Source of the DNA: Alcaligenaceae bacterium
GTDB taxonomy: Bacteria; Pseudomonadota; Gammaproteobacteria; Burkholderiales; Burkholderiaceae_B
Direction: 5' to 3'
Assembly (NCBI GenBank): GCA_013416435.1
Contig: JACCEN010000005.1
Location: forward strand, 124,001-188,000
Length of the DNA stretch: 64,000 nucleotides
The position numbers and the translations under genes are program-made. Under the pieces are notes generated by a model. That model ran no database searches and was not told the origin of the DNA. It saw nothing but the letters and a program-made list of their open reading frames with translations. Every line of letters starts with the position of its first letter. Positions within the stretch are counted from its first letter, which is position 1. This document shows, piece by piece, positions 7,982-17,556 of the stretch.

Positions 7982-8705
7982 AATCTCCTTGCATCCAGCT
8001 TTGCAGTCCTGACACCCAGCTTGCGGCGGGTAGCCCCAGCGTCTGGCCGATGCTGTGCGCGCGTACGAAAAGCTCGCTGAAATCTACCGAAGGCGCGCGC
8101 TTGAAAGCGATTGCCACAACGTTGCCGTCATGAACTTCCGGCAGCCATGCAACGGCTTCGAACGCTTCTTCCATGGCTTGCAGATTCTTTAAGCGATCAG
8201 GAAGTGCGCAATACAGGTTGACCGTCATGATTCCGTTCGAGTCCAGGCTGTTGGCGCATGATCTGTAGAAGGCTGCGGAATCCAGGACCGGGCCCCGCGC
8301 CTGTGCATCGTATAAGTCCACCTGCAGAATGCCGGCAGAGCGCCGATTGCAAAGGGCGATTACGTAGTCCATCGCGTCCATCTCGAGAACGTCCAGACGG
8401 TCATCGTTCGGAGGCAGCGCAAAATGCTCACGGCATGCCTGGATGACCGCCGAGGAAAGCTCGACAGCCGTGATGCGGCTGGACGGAAACCGCCGGTAAC
8501 AGAACTTGGTCAAGGCGCCGGCCCCCAGTCCAAGCTGCACAATATGCGCCGGCGCGTCGCGAAAGAGCGTCCATATCATCATTTGTTGAACGTATTCCAA
8601 TTCGATGGCGTCGGGTTTGGCCAAGCGCATCGAGCCTTGTATCCAAGGAGTGCCGAAATGGAGGTCGCGCACGCCGTCCTGTTCAGAAATGGTAATGATG
8701 GTCAT
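7980..8705 (-). CDS. spermidine synthase-like SAM-fold protein
   Basis: 241-aa protein with the Rossmann-type fold of polyamine synthases/methyltransferases. Visible blocks: YVQQMMIWTLF, the nucleotide-binding loop HIVQLGLGAGALTKFCYRRFP (glycine-rich LGLGAG near residue 62), ITAVELSSAVIQACREHF (acidic residue for the nucleoside ribose), and VLEMDAMDYV. The active-site DxxQ...DLYD region is present as QVDLYDAQARG. Spermidine synthases have DAYD; here it is DLYD, and the N-terminal beta-sandwich domain is shortened, so aminopropyl transfer is uncertain. Divergent from yjdM across 44 bp. Convergent with the DUF296 operon. Confidence 0.7.
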   Translation of the reverse strand: MTIITISEQDGVRDLHFGTPWIQGSMRLAKPDAIELEYVQQMMIWTLFRDAPAHIVQLGLGAGALTKFCYRRFPSSRITAVELSSAVIQACREHFALPPNDDRLDVLEMDAMDYVIALCNRRSAGILQVDLYDAQARGPVLDSAAFYRSCANSLDSNGIMTVNLYCALPDRLKNLQAMEEAFEAVAWLPEVHDGNVVAIAFKRAPSVDFSELFVRAHSIGQTLGLPAASWVSGLQSWMQGD

Positions 8706-8749
8706 GTTACGATCTGTCGTGATTCAACCGATATTTTCGCTCAAAATTT

Positions 8750-9094
8750 ATGCAAAATCTTTCTTCCTGCCCGAAGTGCTCCATGGAGAACACCTATCCC
8801 GACGGCGAATTTTATATTTGTCCGGACTGTGCGCACGAGTGGCCAATCGTGGCGGCCGATAACGGCGAAGCCGAAGACGAAGCCGCCGTGGTTCGAGACA
8901 GCAATAACAATCCATTGGGGGATGGCGATGCCGTTGTTCTTATCAAGGATCTCAAGGTGAAGGGTTCGTCGATCACGCTCAAGAAAGGCACCAAGGTGAA
9001 GAGCATACGGCTGGTGTCCGGAGATCACGAAGTCGACTGCAAAATCGACGGCGCAAGCTATATGCTGAAAGCGCAGTTTCTGAAGAAAGCCTAG
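8750..9094 (+). CDS. yjdM: zinc-ribbon protein YjdM (PhnA family)
   Basis: 114-aa protein of the YjdM/PhnA family. The N-terminus holds a zinc ribbon with CPKC (residues 7-10) and CPDC (residues 24-27); the C-terminal domain has [28 protein letters not shown] (conserved DxNGNxLxDGD-type block, read here in pieces) and [12 protein letters not shown]. The name PhnA came from its place near phn genes in E. coli, but it is not phosphonoacetate hydrolase and its role is not settled. No phosphonate genes are near. Followed by two candidate hairpins. Confidence 0.9.
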   Translation: MQNLSSCPKCSMENTYPDGEFYICPDCAHEWPIVAADNGEAEDEAAVVRDSNNNPLGDGDAVVLIKDLKVKGSSITLKKGTKVKSIRLVSGDHEVDCKIDGASYMLKAQFLKKA

Positions 9095-9102
9095 GGCTGG
9101 GT

Positions 9103-9125
9103 AAAACGCTTTTTAAAAACGTTTT
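9103..9125 (+). terminator. A/T-rich near-palindrome after yjdM
   Basis: AAAACG at 9103-9108 and CGTTTT at 9120-9125 flank TTTTTAAAAA; removing the single C at 9109 makes the whole segment a perfect palindrome, and it runs into extra T residues. It may act as a weak terminator for yjdM ahead of the stronger hairpin just downstream. Confidence 0.4.
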
Positions 9126-9136
9126 TTAAAACAAAC

Positions 9137-9175
9137 CAAGGGCTTGCGCAACCTGTGCGTAAGCCCTTGTCTTTT
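9137..9175. terminator. strong hairpin terminator between yjdM and tRNA-Pro
   Basis: A 14-bp stem with one G-T pair (left 9137-9150, CAAGGGCTTGCGCA; right 9156-9169) and a 5-base loop, followed by TCTTTT on the plus strand. It is placed to stop transcription from yjdM; on the minus strand it lies just past the tRNA-Pro 3' end and may also serve that gene. Confidence 0.75.
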
Positions 9176-9188
9176 ACCTTGTTGTTTG

Positions 9189-9265
<77 letters not shown>

Positions 9266-9300
9266 AACGAACAACAGCCAGGCAGTATAGCATGAAAATA

Positions 9301-10881
9301 CTAGGCCGCATCGGCGGGCATGGCGTCCAGAGTCTCATCGCGATGCCGTTCGACCAGTACCTTGGCAATGCGGCGTCCCTCCAGCTGCAAGACCTCGAAG
9401 CGGAAATGGCCGTGCGTCTGCTGAAGGCTCAGGTGGTCTCCCACGTCGGGCAAGCGCCCGAATTGCCTGAGCAGATATCCGGCAACGGTGCTGTAGTCGT
9501 CCGATTCGTCCATGAGGCCTTCGATTTCGAGGGATTGCTCGAAGTGGTGCAGGTCCGTGGCGCCGTCGACGACCCAGCGATTTTCACCGCTATGGATGAT
9601 GTCGGGCGTCTCGTCCTCGTCGGGGAAGTCTCCCGCGATGGCTTCGAAGACATCGATGGGCGTGACCAGGCCCTCGACCGCGCCGAACTCATTGATCACC
9701 ATGACCAGTTGCCCGCGAGCGGACTTGAGCGTGTCGATGAGGTCGAGAATCCGGACGGTTTCGTGAACAATGATAGGAGGGCGCAGCGCCCGCTGGTTCA
9801 GCGTCTTGCTTTGAAGGAGATCGGCGATGATGTCTTTGGCGCGGCCTATGCCGACGATGTCGTCCAGAGATCCCCGGCAGACGGGAAAGAATCCATGCGG
9901 AGTGCGCGTGACTTCTTCGCGTATGGTTTCAGGATCGTCCTCAATATTGATCCACGTGATGTCGGTGCGCGGCGTCATGATCGAATGCACCGTGCGGTCG
10001 GCCAGGCGCAGTACGCCGCTTACCATGTTGCGCTCTTCGACGCCGAAGGGAAGTTCGTCGGGAGGCTGCGCGGCTCCTTCGGTCGGAGCCTGTTCCGATA
10101 ACGGCCGCTTGCCCAGCATGCGCAATATGCCCTCGGCGGTGCGCTCGCGCATGGGGCGATGGTCGTCGGCACTGAGCAGGTTGCGGCGGGCAACCTGGTT
10201 GAGCGCTTCGATGATGACGGAGAATCCGATCGCCGCGTACAGATACCCTTTGGGAACCTTGAAGCCGAAGCCTTCCGCCACGAGCGCGAAGCCGATCATC
10301 AGCAGGAATCCCAGGCACAGGATCACGACGGTCGGGTGGGCGTTCACGAATCGGGTCAGGGGCTTGGAGGCGACCAGCATGATGCCGATGGCAATGATGA
10401 CGGCGGCCATCATGACTTCCAGGTCATCCACCATGCCCACGGCCGTGATCACGGCGTCCAGGGAAAAGACCGCGTCGAGCACGACGATCTGGGTGACGAT
10501 GACCCAAAAGCCGGCGTACATTCTCGATCCCGAAACGGCATGGCTCTTGCCTTCCACGCGCTCGTGCATTTCCATGGTCGCCTTGAATACCAGGAAGAAG
10601 CCGCCCATGATGAGGATGAGGTCGCGGCCCGAGAAGGTGAGGGGGCCCAGGGAAAACAGCGGCGCCGTGAGCTTGAAAAGCCATGAGATGACCGACAGCA
10701 GGGCCAGGCGCATGATGAGCGCCAGGGACAGCCCGATGACGCGGGCGCGGTCGCGCTGTTGGGGCGGCAGCTTGTCCGCCAGGATGGCGATGAAGATCAG
10801 ATTGTCGATGCCCAGAACGATTTCCAGGACCACCAAAGTTAATAAGCCGACCCATACGGACGGGTCAAGCAGCAACTCCAT
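9301..10881 (-). CDS. TerC family membrane protein with CBS and CorC/HlyC domains
   Basis: 526-aa inner-membrane protein of the YoaE/YegH type. Residues 1-240 form a TerC-like domain with about seven helices and the acidic signature [17 protein letters not shown] near residue 24 and [15 protein letters not shown] near 134. Residues about 300-425 are two CBS domains ([55 protein letters not shown]), and the last ~90 residues are the transporter-associated CorC_HlyC domain ([22 protein letters not shown]). TerC proteins are linked to metal-ion efflux (often manganese) and to metal loading of exported enzymes; the exact ion is not readable here. Single-gene unit. Confidence 0.9.
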   Translation of the reverse strand: MELLLDPSVWVGLLTLVVLEIVLGIDNLIFIAILADKLPPQQRDRARVIGLSLALIMRLALLSVISWLFKLTAPLFSLGPLTFSGRDLILIMGGFFLVFKATMEMHERVEGKSHAVSGSRMYAGFWVIVTQIVVLDAVFSLDAVITAVGMVDDLEVMMAAVIIAIGIMLVASKPLTRFVNAHPTVVILCLGFLLMIGFALVAEGFGFKVPKGYLYAAIGFSVIIEALNQVARRNLLSADDHRPMRERTAEGILRMLGKRPLSEQAPTEGAAQPPDELPFGVEERNMVSGVLRLADRTVHSIMTPRTDITWINIEDDPETIREEVTRTPHGFFPVCRGSLDDIVGIGRAKDIIADLLQSKTLNQRALRPPIIVHETVRILDLIDTLKSARGQLVMVINEFGAVEGLVTPIDVFEAIAGDFPDEDETPDIIHSGENRWVVDGATDLHHFEQSLEIEGLMDESDDYSTVAGYLLRQFGRLPDVGDHLSLQQTHGHFRFEVLQLEGRRIAKVLVERHRDETLDAMPADAA

Positions 10882-10933
10882 CAGAGTTTCCTTTTCAGTT
10901 AGATGTCAGCATTGTATCGCGTCTGTATCCGGT

Positions 10934-12823
10934 TCAAGGGCGGACCTGTAACTGCGGCAGGGTATAGGCTCGATCCTGATAGACCTGGCTCGGCCAGAGC
11001 ACATGCGCCAATGCCTCTCGGGCGAGCGCTTCATCCAGCGAAACCGGAGTGTAGCGTTCGGGCGCCTCGTAGCGGTATTGGGTAGGTGGCCTATGGGGTT
11101 CGAGCACCACCAGCATATCGTCTTTCAGATAGCCGTAGTTTTCCCCGTACTGCATCATGGCGCGGCCCGGCGACGCCTGTGTCAGGTCGCGGCCTATCAT
11201 GGGATGCTGCGTCGTCAGGCCGATCAGCGACAGCAAGGTGGTGGGCAGGTCGATCTGGCTGATCAGGCGGTCGTCTTGCCTGGCCGGCACGTCGGCGCCC
11301 AGTATCAGCGCTGGAATGTGGAAATGCCTGAGAGGCACCAGGTTCGCGCCAAAGACTCGGGAATCATGATCGGCCACGATCAGGAATACCGTGTTGTCCC
11401 AGTATGCGGACTGGCGAGCGCGGTCGAAGAACTGGCCGATGGACCAGTCGGCGTAGCGCACGGTATTTTCGACCGTGGCGGGATTGCCGTCGGTCGCGAT
11501 GCGTCCGGCGGGGTATTCCCAGGGGGAATGGTTGCTGACCGAAAAAGCCAAGGCGAAAGTGGGTTGGTCGCCTTCGGTTTCAAGCAGGCGGTGCAGGCAG
11601 TTGAACATGTCTTCGTCGCTTGCGCCCCAGGTGCCCACGAAGGCGGGGTCCTTGAATGTGGGCAGGTCGTGCAGCTCGTCGAAGCCATTGCCCAGGAAGA
11701 AGCTCTTCATGTTGTCGAAGTGCGCTTCTCCCCCGTAGATGAAATGCGAACGGTATCCGTGCTGGCGCAGCGCTTGCGCCATGGTGAAGAAATTGCTCTG
11801 CGCGCCCGAAAGCCGCAGCGCGGCATCGGAGATGGTCGGGGGAAACCCCGCCACCACCGCCTCCAGCCCGCGGACTGAACGGGTGCCCGTCGCATAGGCG
11901 CGGGTGAAGTTCCAGGCGGACTTGGCCAATTCATCCAGGCAGGGCGTGAGCCCGGCACCGCCCAGGTTGCCGACGTATTGCGCTCCCAGGCTTTCCTCCA
12001 CGATCATGACGAGGTTGAGCGGCCGTTCGCGCGGTGTGCGAGGCTGATGGCTGTGCAGCGTAGGTATGCCGGGAGGGCCTTCGGGCAGGCCGGCGCAGCG
12101 GCGCACGATCTCGTGGATCTCCGGCTCGGGCAAGCCGCCATACACGTCAGAGGCCGAACGCTCGTTCTTCATGCTGTAGATGGCATAGGCCACGCTGTAC
12201 AGCGAATTGAGCGGAAGGGTGTTGAGCATGCTGTCGCCGCAATAGGCAACGGTCGAGGGGTTGATGGGGCGATGCCCCAATGTGCCGCGTATGGCCAGGA
12301 AGACGACCGCGGCCACGCCGAGCGAGAACAGTGGGCGCTGCCACCAGGCCATGACCGGATCGGGCCCGCCCTCTAAGAAAAACGCGTGACCCATCCAGGC
12401 AAAAAGGCCCAAGGCCACGACCGCGCCTAATATGACGCCCTTGTAGCCTTTCCAGAGCATGCCGAACACTTCCTGCGGATGCTTCAGGTATTCCACATAA
12501 AGCCGATTGGGGCGGGTGTCGTACTCGTATATGAACTGAGGCGTCGATACTTCCAGCAGCACCAGCAGCATCCAGGCAAACAGGAACCAGTAGCCGCACA
12601 GCTGGACCGCCAGAGGGTGATGACCCAGCCACGGCGCGAGCAATAACGGAATGCCGCTGATCACGGCGATCTGATTGGCATCGATGCGCAAGCCGCCTTT
12701 CAGTATGGGAAGCAGTCCGCCGGCTTGCCGGACTCGCTTCCATTGCCACACGGCCAGCAGTACGCGGCTTATGGTCAGCAAGCACAGGCTCGCCACAATG
12801 AAGTTCAGGGAAAGGGCGCGCAT
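10934..12823 (-). CDS. LTA synthase-like sulfatase-fold membrane phosphotransferase
   Basis: 629-aa protein with about five N-terminal membrane helices (residues 1-190) and a periplasmic alkaline-phosphatase-fold domain. Visible metal/catalytic blocks: MIVEESLGAQYV (first metal-binding Glu), YATGTRSVRGLEAV (the Thr of TGTRS sits where the family has its nucleophile), VSNHSPWEYP, and FLIVADHDSR (metal-binding Asp-His). Related proteins transfer phosphoglycerol to teichoic acid or to periplasmic glucans (OpgB). In a Gram-negative a role in modifying osmoregulated glucans or LPS is the likelier reading. Divergently transcribed from the ABC transporter operon. Confidence 0.82.
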   Translation of the reverse strand: MRALSLNFIVASLCLLTISRVLLAVWQWKRVRQAGGLLPILKGGLRIDANQIAVISGIPLLLAPWLGHHPLAVQLCGYWFLFAWMLLVLLEVSTPQFIYEYDTRPNRLYVEYLKHPQEVFGMLWKGYKGVILGAVVALGLFAWMGHAFFLEGGPDPVMAWWQRPLFSLGVAAVVFLAIRGTLGHRPINPSTVAYCGDSMLNTLPLNSLYSVAYAIYSMKNERSASDVYGGLPEPEIHEIVRRCAGLPEGPPGIPTLHSHQPRTPRERPLNLVMIVEESLGAQYVGNLGGAGLTPCLDELAKSAWNFTRAYATGTRSVRGLEAVVAGFPPTISDAALRLSGAQSNFFTMAQALRQHGYRSHFIYGGEAHFDNMKSFFLGNGFDELHDLPTFKDPAFVGTWGASDEDMFNCLHRLLETEGDQPTFALAFSVSNHSPWEYPAGRIATDGNPATVENTVRYADWSIGQFFDRARQSAYWDNTVFLIVADHDSRVFGANLVPLRHFHIPALILGADVPARQDDRLISQIDLPTTLLSLIGLTTQHPMIGRDLTQASPGRAMMQYGENYGYLKDDMLVVLEPHRPPTQYRYEAPERYTPVSLDEALAREALAHVLWPSQVYQDRAYTLPQLQVRP

Positions 12824-12871
12824 TCCGGGTGATTTTGTCGTATGAAAGGGATGTAGTGTAATGGCATATGG

Positions 12872-12900
12872 CTTTCGCCTGCCCGGTTATTGCGTACAAT
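12872..12900 (+). promoter_or_regulatory. candidate sigma70 promoter for the ABC transporter operon
   Basis: CTTTCG at 12872-12877 and TACAAT at 12895-12900 are separated by 17 bp, about 46 bp ahead of the binding-protein start codon. The -10 is close to consensus, the -35 is weak. Confidence 0.35.
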
Positions 12901-12945
12901 TTGTTCCCTTACATCCGCTCATTTCGCCTTGCACAGGAAACGCCC

Positions 12946-14157
12946 ATGTTCTCGGTCCGGCTTTACACAGGTTTGTTCGCCACTTTCGCTTTCAGCGCCG
13001 CGAGCGCGCCGGTGCATGCCGCCGACGTCATCAAGATCGGCGAACTCAATAGCTATAAATCGCAGCCCGCTTTCCTTGGTCCCTACAAAATGGGCATGGA
13101 ACTCGCAGTCGAGCAAATCAACGCGGCAGGCGGCGTCAACGGCAAGAAACTCGAGCTGATCGTGCGCGACGACAATTCCAATCCCGGCGATGCGGTACGC
13201 ACGGCTGAAGAACTGCTCTCCCGTGACAAGGTCGATGTGCTGACCGGCACCTTCTTGTCGCATATCGGGCTGGCGGTGACCGACTACGCCAAGCACAAGA
13301 AGCGCTTCTTCCTGGCAAGCGAACCTTTGACCGACAAGATCGTCTGGGCGGATGGCAACGACTATACCTACCGCCTGCGCAACTCCACCTACATGCAGGT
13401 GGCGATGCTGATCCCGGCCGCCGTCAAAATGAACAAGAAGCGCTGGGCCATTGTCTATCCCAATTACGAATACGGCCAATCGGCGACGGCTACGTTCAAG
13501 ACGCTGCTCAAGCAGGCACAGCCCGACGTGGAGTTCGTGGCCGAACAGGCCGCGCCGCTGGGCAAGATCGATGCCGGAAACGTGGTGCAAGCGCTTGCCG
13601 ATGCCAAGCCCGAGGCCATGTTCAATGTGCTGTTCGCGACCGACCTGGCGAAGTTCGTGCGCGCCGGTTCGCAGCGCAATTTCTTCAAGGGCCTGCCTGT
13701 GGTCAGCATGCTGACGGGCGAGCCGGAGTATCTGGATCCCCTCGGCCGCGAGACGCCGGAAGGCTGGGTGGTGACCGGCTATCCCTGGTATGCCATCGAC
13801 ACGCCCGAGCATAATCGATTTCTGAAGGCCTACCAGGCACGCTATAACGATTATCCGCGCCTGGGCACTGTCGTGGGCTACAACACGATTCTTTCCCTGG
13901 CGGCAGGAATCTCGAAAGCGGGCTCGACCGATACCGATGCACTGATCAAGGCGTTCAAGGAGCTCGAAGTCGACACGCCTTTCGGCCGCATCAAGTACCG
14001 TGGACTGGACCACCAGTCCACCATGGGCGCCTATGTGGGCAAGCTGGCGATCAAGGACGGCAAGGGTGTGATGGTCGACTTCAAGTATGTGGACGGCGCG
14101 TCGGTCCAGCCGCCCGACGAGCTCGTCCGCCAATGGCGGCCCGGCGCGGGCGATTGA
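12946..14157 (+). CDS. branched-chain amino acid-type ABC transporter substrate-binding protein
   Basis: 403-aa periplasmic binding protein (type I fold, LivK/Peripla_BP_6). The ATG at 12946 after AGGAAA gives MFSVRLYTGLFATFAFSAAS, a normal signal peptide ending at about residue 26 (VHA-ADVIKIG). The mature protein shows family blocks: KIGELNSY, GMELAVEQINAAGGVNGKKLELIVRDD, DVLTGTFLSHIGLAV and the late GTVVGYNTILSLAAG. An upstream ATG would add a poor leader and is not used. Starts an operon with fused permease and two ATPases. The ligand could be an amino acid or, as often in Burkholderiales, an aromatic or short organic acid; it cannot be told from sequence. Confidence 0.9.
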   Translation: MFSVRLYTGLFATFAFSAASAPVHAADVIKIGELNSYKSQPAFLGPYKMGMELAVEQINAAGGVNGKKLELIVRDDNSNPGDAVRTAEELLSRDKVDVLTGTFLSHIGLAVTDYAKHKKRFFLASEPLTDKIVWADGNDYTYRLRNSTYMQVAMLIPAAVKMNKKRWAIVYPNYEYGQSATATFKTLLKQAQPDVEFVAEQAAPLGKIDAGNVVQALADAKPEAMFNVLFATDLAKFVRAGSQRNFFKGLPVVSMLTGEPEYLDPLGRETPEGWVVTGYPWYAIDTPEHNRFLKAYQARYNDYPRLGTVVGYNTILSLAAGISKAGSTDTDALIKAFKELEVDTPFGRIKYRGLDHQSTMGAYVGKLAIKDGKGVMVDFKYVDGASVQPPDELVRQWRPGAGD

Positions 14158-14160
14158 TGC

Positions 14161-16044
14161 ATGCAGCTGACAGGGTTCGTTGTCCAGTTTTTGAACGGAC
14201 TGGCTGAGGCTTCTTCCCTGTTCCTGGTCGCGGCGGGGCTGTCGCTGATTTTCGGCGTCAGCCGCATTGTGAATTTTGCCCACGGCTCCCTGTACATGCT
14301 GGGCATCTATGTCGCCTATACGCTCGTCCAGGCGTGGGGCCACGGGCCGGCGGGCTATTGGCTGGCCATTCTATGCGCCGCGCTGGCGATCGGCTTGCTC
14401 GGTGCTCTCACCGAACTGCTTTTGCTCAGGCGCATCTACAGGGCGCCGGAGATGTTCCAGCTTCTGGCTACCTTCGCCCTGGTCCTGGTCTTCAACGACA
14501 TGGCCTTGTGGATCTGGGGGCCGGACGATTTGCTGGGGCCCTTGGCGCCGGGGCTGGAAGGTTCCGTCCAGATTTTCGATCGCTATCTTCCGGTCTACGA
14601 TCTGGCCATGATCGTTGCGGGCCCGCTGGTCCTGCTGCTGGTGTGGCTGCTGTTGACGCGCACCCGCTGGGGCACACTGATACGTGCGGCCACACAAGAC
14701 AGGGAAATACTCGGCGCGCTGGGTGTCAACCAGGCCTGGCTGTTCACAGGAGTGTTCGCCCTGGGGGCGTTCCTGGCCGGCCTGGGCGGTGCGCTGCAGA
14801 TCCCTCGGCAGCCCGCCAGCCTGACCCTGGACCTGGGCATCATCGGCGACGTCTTCGTGGTGGTCGTAGTGGGCGGCATGGGCTCGCTTCCGGGCGCCTA
14901 CCTGGCGGCGTTGATCATCGCACAGCTGAAGGCGCTTTGCATCGCGCTCGGGGTGATGGAGCTGTTCGGCGTCAGTATCGCCTTTCCGAAGCTCACTCTC
15001 GTCGTCGAGTTCATCTTCATGGCGTTCGTCCTGGTCTTCAAGCCCTGGGGCCTCATGGGCAAGCCGCTGTCCATCATGCGGCATGCGGCCTCGGTCGAGC
15101 CGCCGCTCAGGCCCGGGGGCACGGCATTCCGGCTGGGCGTAACGGCGCTCCTTGCCGTCGCTGCCGCGCTGCCGCTGTTTTCGGCCGGGCTGCCTTACGC
15201 GACGGTCATTGCGCAAGACATACTCGTCGCTGTCCTGTTCGCCGTCAGCCTGCATTTCATGATGGGTCTGGGGGGCATGCCGACTTTCGGGCATGCCGCC
15301 TATTTCGGCATAGGCGCCTACAGCACTGCGCTGCTTTTCAAGGCGGCCGGGCTCGGCATGCTGGCGTCCATCGTTGCGGCGCCCGTGGTGGCCGCGCTGG
15401 CAGCGGTGGTGTTCGGATGGTTCTGCATACGCCTGACCGGCGTCTATCTTGCAATGCTGACGCTTGCCTTTGCACAAATCATCTGGTCCATTGTCTATCA
15501 GTGGGACGACGTAACAGGAGGCTCCAACGGCATCGTCGGCATCTGGCCGGACGAGATCCTTGCCGGTGACGGTTATTACTATTTCAGCCTGGCCGTGGTT
15601 GCAATCCTGGTCCTTCTGGTAAGACGCATGGCATTTTCGCCATTTGGACAAGCCCTGCGGGCCGCCAGGGACTCATCATTGCGCGCCGATGCGCTGGGCA
15701 TGGACGTCAAGCGCATCCAGTGGACCGCGTTTGCGATCGCGGGCTTGTTCGCCGGCGTCGCGGGCGCGCTGTACGTATTTTCAAAAGGGGGAACCTCGCC
15801 GGAGGTGATCACCGTCGGCAAGTCGGTAGACGGCCTCGTCATGGTGCTGCTAGGCGGCATCCAGAGCCTGTCCGGGCCTATCGTCGGAGCCGCCGGCTTT
15901 ACCTTGCTTCAGGACTATTTCGTCGGCATCACCGAATACTGGCGCGCGCTCTTCGGTGCCGTGATCCTGCTCATCGTATTGGTCTTTCCGCAAGGCATCG
16001 CTGGTGCTTTCGAAGGTCGGCGTGCATGGAGGGCGGACGCATGA
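14161..16044 (+). CDS. fused LivH-LivM ABC transporter permease
   Basis: A 627-aa protein combining both membrane subunits of a branched-chain-type importer. Residues ~1-295 are LivH-like (AAGLSLIFGVSRIVNFAHGSLYMLG, GVVVVGGMGSLPGAYLAAL region) and residues ~315-625 are LivM-like (LHFMMGLGGMPTFGHAAYFGIGAYS, GGSNGIVGIWP, RAARDSSLRADALGMDV). Each half carries its own EAA-type loop. LivH and LivM are more often separate proteins of about 300 residues. Starts 3 bases after the binding-protein gene and overlaps livG by ATGA at 16041. Confidence 0.9.
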   Translation: MQLTGFVVQFLNGLAEASSLFLVAAGLSLIFGVSRIVNFAHGSLYMLGIYVAYTLVQAWGHGPAGYWLAILCAALAIGLLGALTELLLLRRIYRAPEMFQLLATFALVLVFNDMALWIWGPDDLLGPLAPGLEGSVQIFDRYLPVYDLAMIVAGPLVLLLVWLLLTRTRWGTLIRAATQDREILGALGVNQAWLFTGVFALGAFLAGLGGALQIPRQPASLTLDLGIIGDVFVVVVVGGMGSLPGAYLAALIIAQLKALCIALGVMELFGVSIAFPKLTLVVEFIFMAFVLVFKPWGLMGKPLSIMRHAASVEPPLRPGGTAFRLGVTALLAVAAALPLFSAGLPYATVIAQDILVAVLFAVSLHFMMGLGGMPTFGHAAYFGIGAYSTALLFKAAGLGMLASIVAAPVVAALAAVVFGWFCIRLTGVYLAMLTLAFAQIIWSIVYQWDDVTGGSNGIVGIWPDEILAGDGYYYFSLAVVAILVLLVRRMAFSPFGQALRAARDSSLRADALGMDVKRIQWTAFAIAGLFAGVAGALYVFSKGGTSPEVITVGKSVDGLVMVLLGGIQSLSGPIVGAAGFTLLQDYFVGITEYWRALFGAVILLIVLVFPQGIAGAFEGRRAWRADA

Positions 16045-16820
16045 GCCTGCTTTCCGTCAGAGGGCTGACCAAGGACTTCGGCGGCAACCGGGCGGTCGAT
16101 GGGGTGAGCTTCGATCTCGAACCAGGCGAGTTGCTCGCGCTGATCGGTCCCAACGGCGCCGGCAAGTCGACCACCTTCAATATGGTGGGCGGGCAGTTGC
16201 CCGCGTCGGCCGGCTCAGTGAAGCTGAACGGCATCGAGTTGCTGGGCCAGCCATCGCGCCGGATCGCGCAATTGGGCGTTGGACGCACATTTCAGATTGC
16301 CGCGACCTTCTCTTCGCTGACCGTCCGCGAGAATGTGCAGACGGCGCTTCTGGCCCACCACCGCAAGGTCTTCTCTTTCTGGCGAGGGGCGGCCCGGCAA
16401 TATGCGGCGGAGGCCGACGCGCTGCTTGAACAGGTGGGCATGCAGGAGCAGGCGGCCCGTCCTTGCAGCGAACTGGCCTACGGCGACGTCAAGCGGGTGG
16501 AGCTGGCCATGAGCCTGGCCGCATCGCCCACCCTTTTGCTGATGGACGAGCCGACGGCCGGCATGGCGCCCGCCGAGCGCAACGCCCTGGTCGGCCTGGT
16601 GAAGCGCCTGGTTACGCAGCGCAAGCTTGCCGTACTGTTTACGGAGCATAGTATGGACGTGGTGTTTGCCTATGCGGACCGGGTCATCGTGCTGGCGCGC
16701 GGCAGCCTGATCGCGCATGGAAGCGTGGGCGATGTGCGGCGCGACGCAAGAGTCCAGGAGGTGTATTTCGGTACGGGCAGAACCTTCGATTCGCATCCAC
16801 ACGAGGTGGAACGGACATGA
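16041..16820 (+). CDS. livG: ABC transporter ATP-binding protein, LivG type
   Basis: 259-aa ATPase. Walker A GPNGAGKST at about residues 36-44, signature-like ELAYGDVKRVELAMSLA (divergent LSYGxxR form typical of LivG), Walker B LLLMDEPTAGMAP, and the TEHSMDVVF switch histidine. LivG proteins have this degenerate signature and the TAGM D-loop, unlike LivF. ATGA overlaps link it to the permease and to livF. The ATG at 16041 is chosen because it makes the stop/start overlap and the standard length. Confidence 0.93.
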   Translation: MSLLSVRGLTKDFGGNRAVDGVSFDLEPGELLALIGPNGAGKSTTFNMVGGQLPASAGSVKLNGIELLGQPSRRIAQLGVGRTFQIAATFSSLTVRENVQTALLAHHRKVFSFWRGAARQYAAEADALLEQVGMQEQAARPCSELAYGDVKRVELAMSLAASPTLLLMDEPTAGMAPAERNALVGLVKRLVTQRKLAVLFTEHSMDVVFAYADRVIVLARGSLIAHGSVGDVRRDARVQEVYFGTGRTFDSHPHEVERT

Positions 16821-17554
16821 CGGAAACCCGGGACACTTTGCTGTCGGTATCGGGCCTGAACGCCTGGTATGGCGCGGCCCATATCCTGCACGATATTGCC
16901 CTGACCGTGGAAAGAGGGGAGGTCGTGGCCTTGATGGGCCGCAACGGCGCGGGCAAGTCCACCACGCTCAAGGCCATCATGGGCCTGATGGCCCGGACTC
17001 GTGGCGACCTGCGGTTCATGAATCAATCTTTGCATGGCCTGCAGCCGTACCAGATCGCGAGATTGGGGCTGGGCTATGTGCCCGAAGACCGTCGGGTGTT
17101 CACAGACCTGACCGTGTCGGAAAACCTGGCGACCGGCCGGCAGGCGGCCAGAAGCTGGCCCGACGGTTCGCCCGGCCTGAACTGGAGCCTTGACGACGTG
17201 CTGGCCTTGTTCCCCGCCCTTGGAGGCATGCTGGACCGGCCCGCCGGCGCGATGAGCGGCGGCGAACAGCAGATGCTGACCGTCGCCAGGACATTGATGG
17301 GCAACCCTTTCCTGCTTCTGCTCGATGAACCCTCCGAGGGAGTCGCACCGCTCATCGTCGAACAAATGGCGGACATGATCCTGGCGCTCAAGGCCCGGGG
17401 GGCCAGCATCCTGCTGTCCGAACAGAACATACACTTTGGGCGCCTGGTCTCGGATCGCGCCTATGTCCTGGAGAAAGGGGAAATCCGGTACAGCGGAAGC
17501 ATGTCCGATCTGGTCGAAAACGAGCACGTCCGCCGCAGTTACCTGGCAGTTTAG
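16817..17554 (+). CDS. livF: ABC transporter ATP-binding protein, LivF type
   Basis: 245-aa ATPase, second of the pair. Walker A GRNGAGKST near residue 41, GLGYVPEDRRVF typical of LivF, signature MSGGEQQML near 150, Walker B LLLLDEPSEGVAP, and switch region LSEQNIHFG in which the usual switch His follows the Gln/Asn pair. Last gene of the transporter operon; its stop is followed at once by a run of 11 G and two palindromic repeats. Confidence 0.93.
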   Translation: MTETRDTLLSVSGLNAWYGAAHILHDIALTVERGEVVALMGRNGAGKSTTLKAIMGLMARTRGDLRFMNQSLHGLQPYQIARLGLGYVPEDRRVFTDLTVSENLATGRQAARSWPDGSPGLNWSLDDVLALFPALGGMLDRPAGAMSGGEQQMLTVARTLMGNPFLLLLDEPSEGVAPLIVEQMADMILALKARGASILLSEQNIHFGRLVSDRAYVLEKGEIRYSGSMSDLVENEHVRRSYLAV

Positions 17555-17556
17555 TC

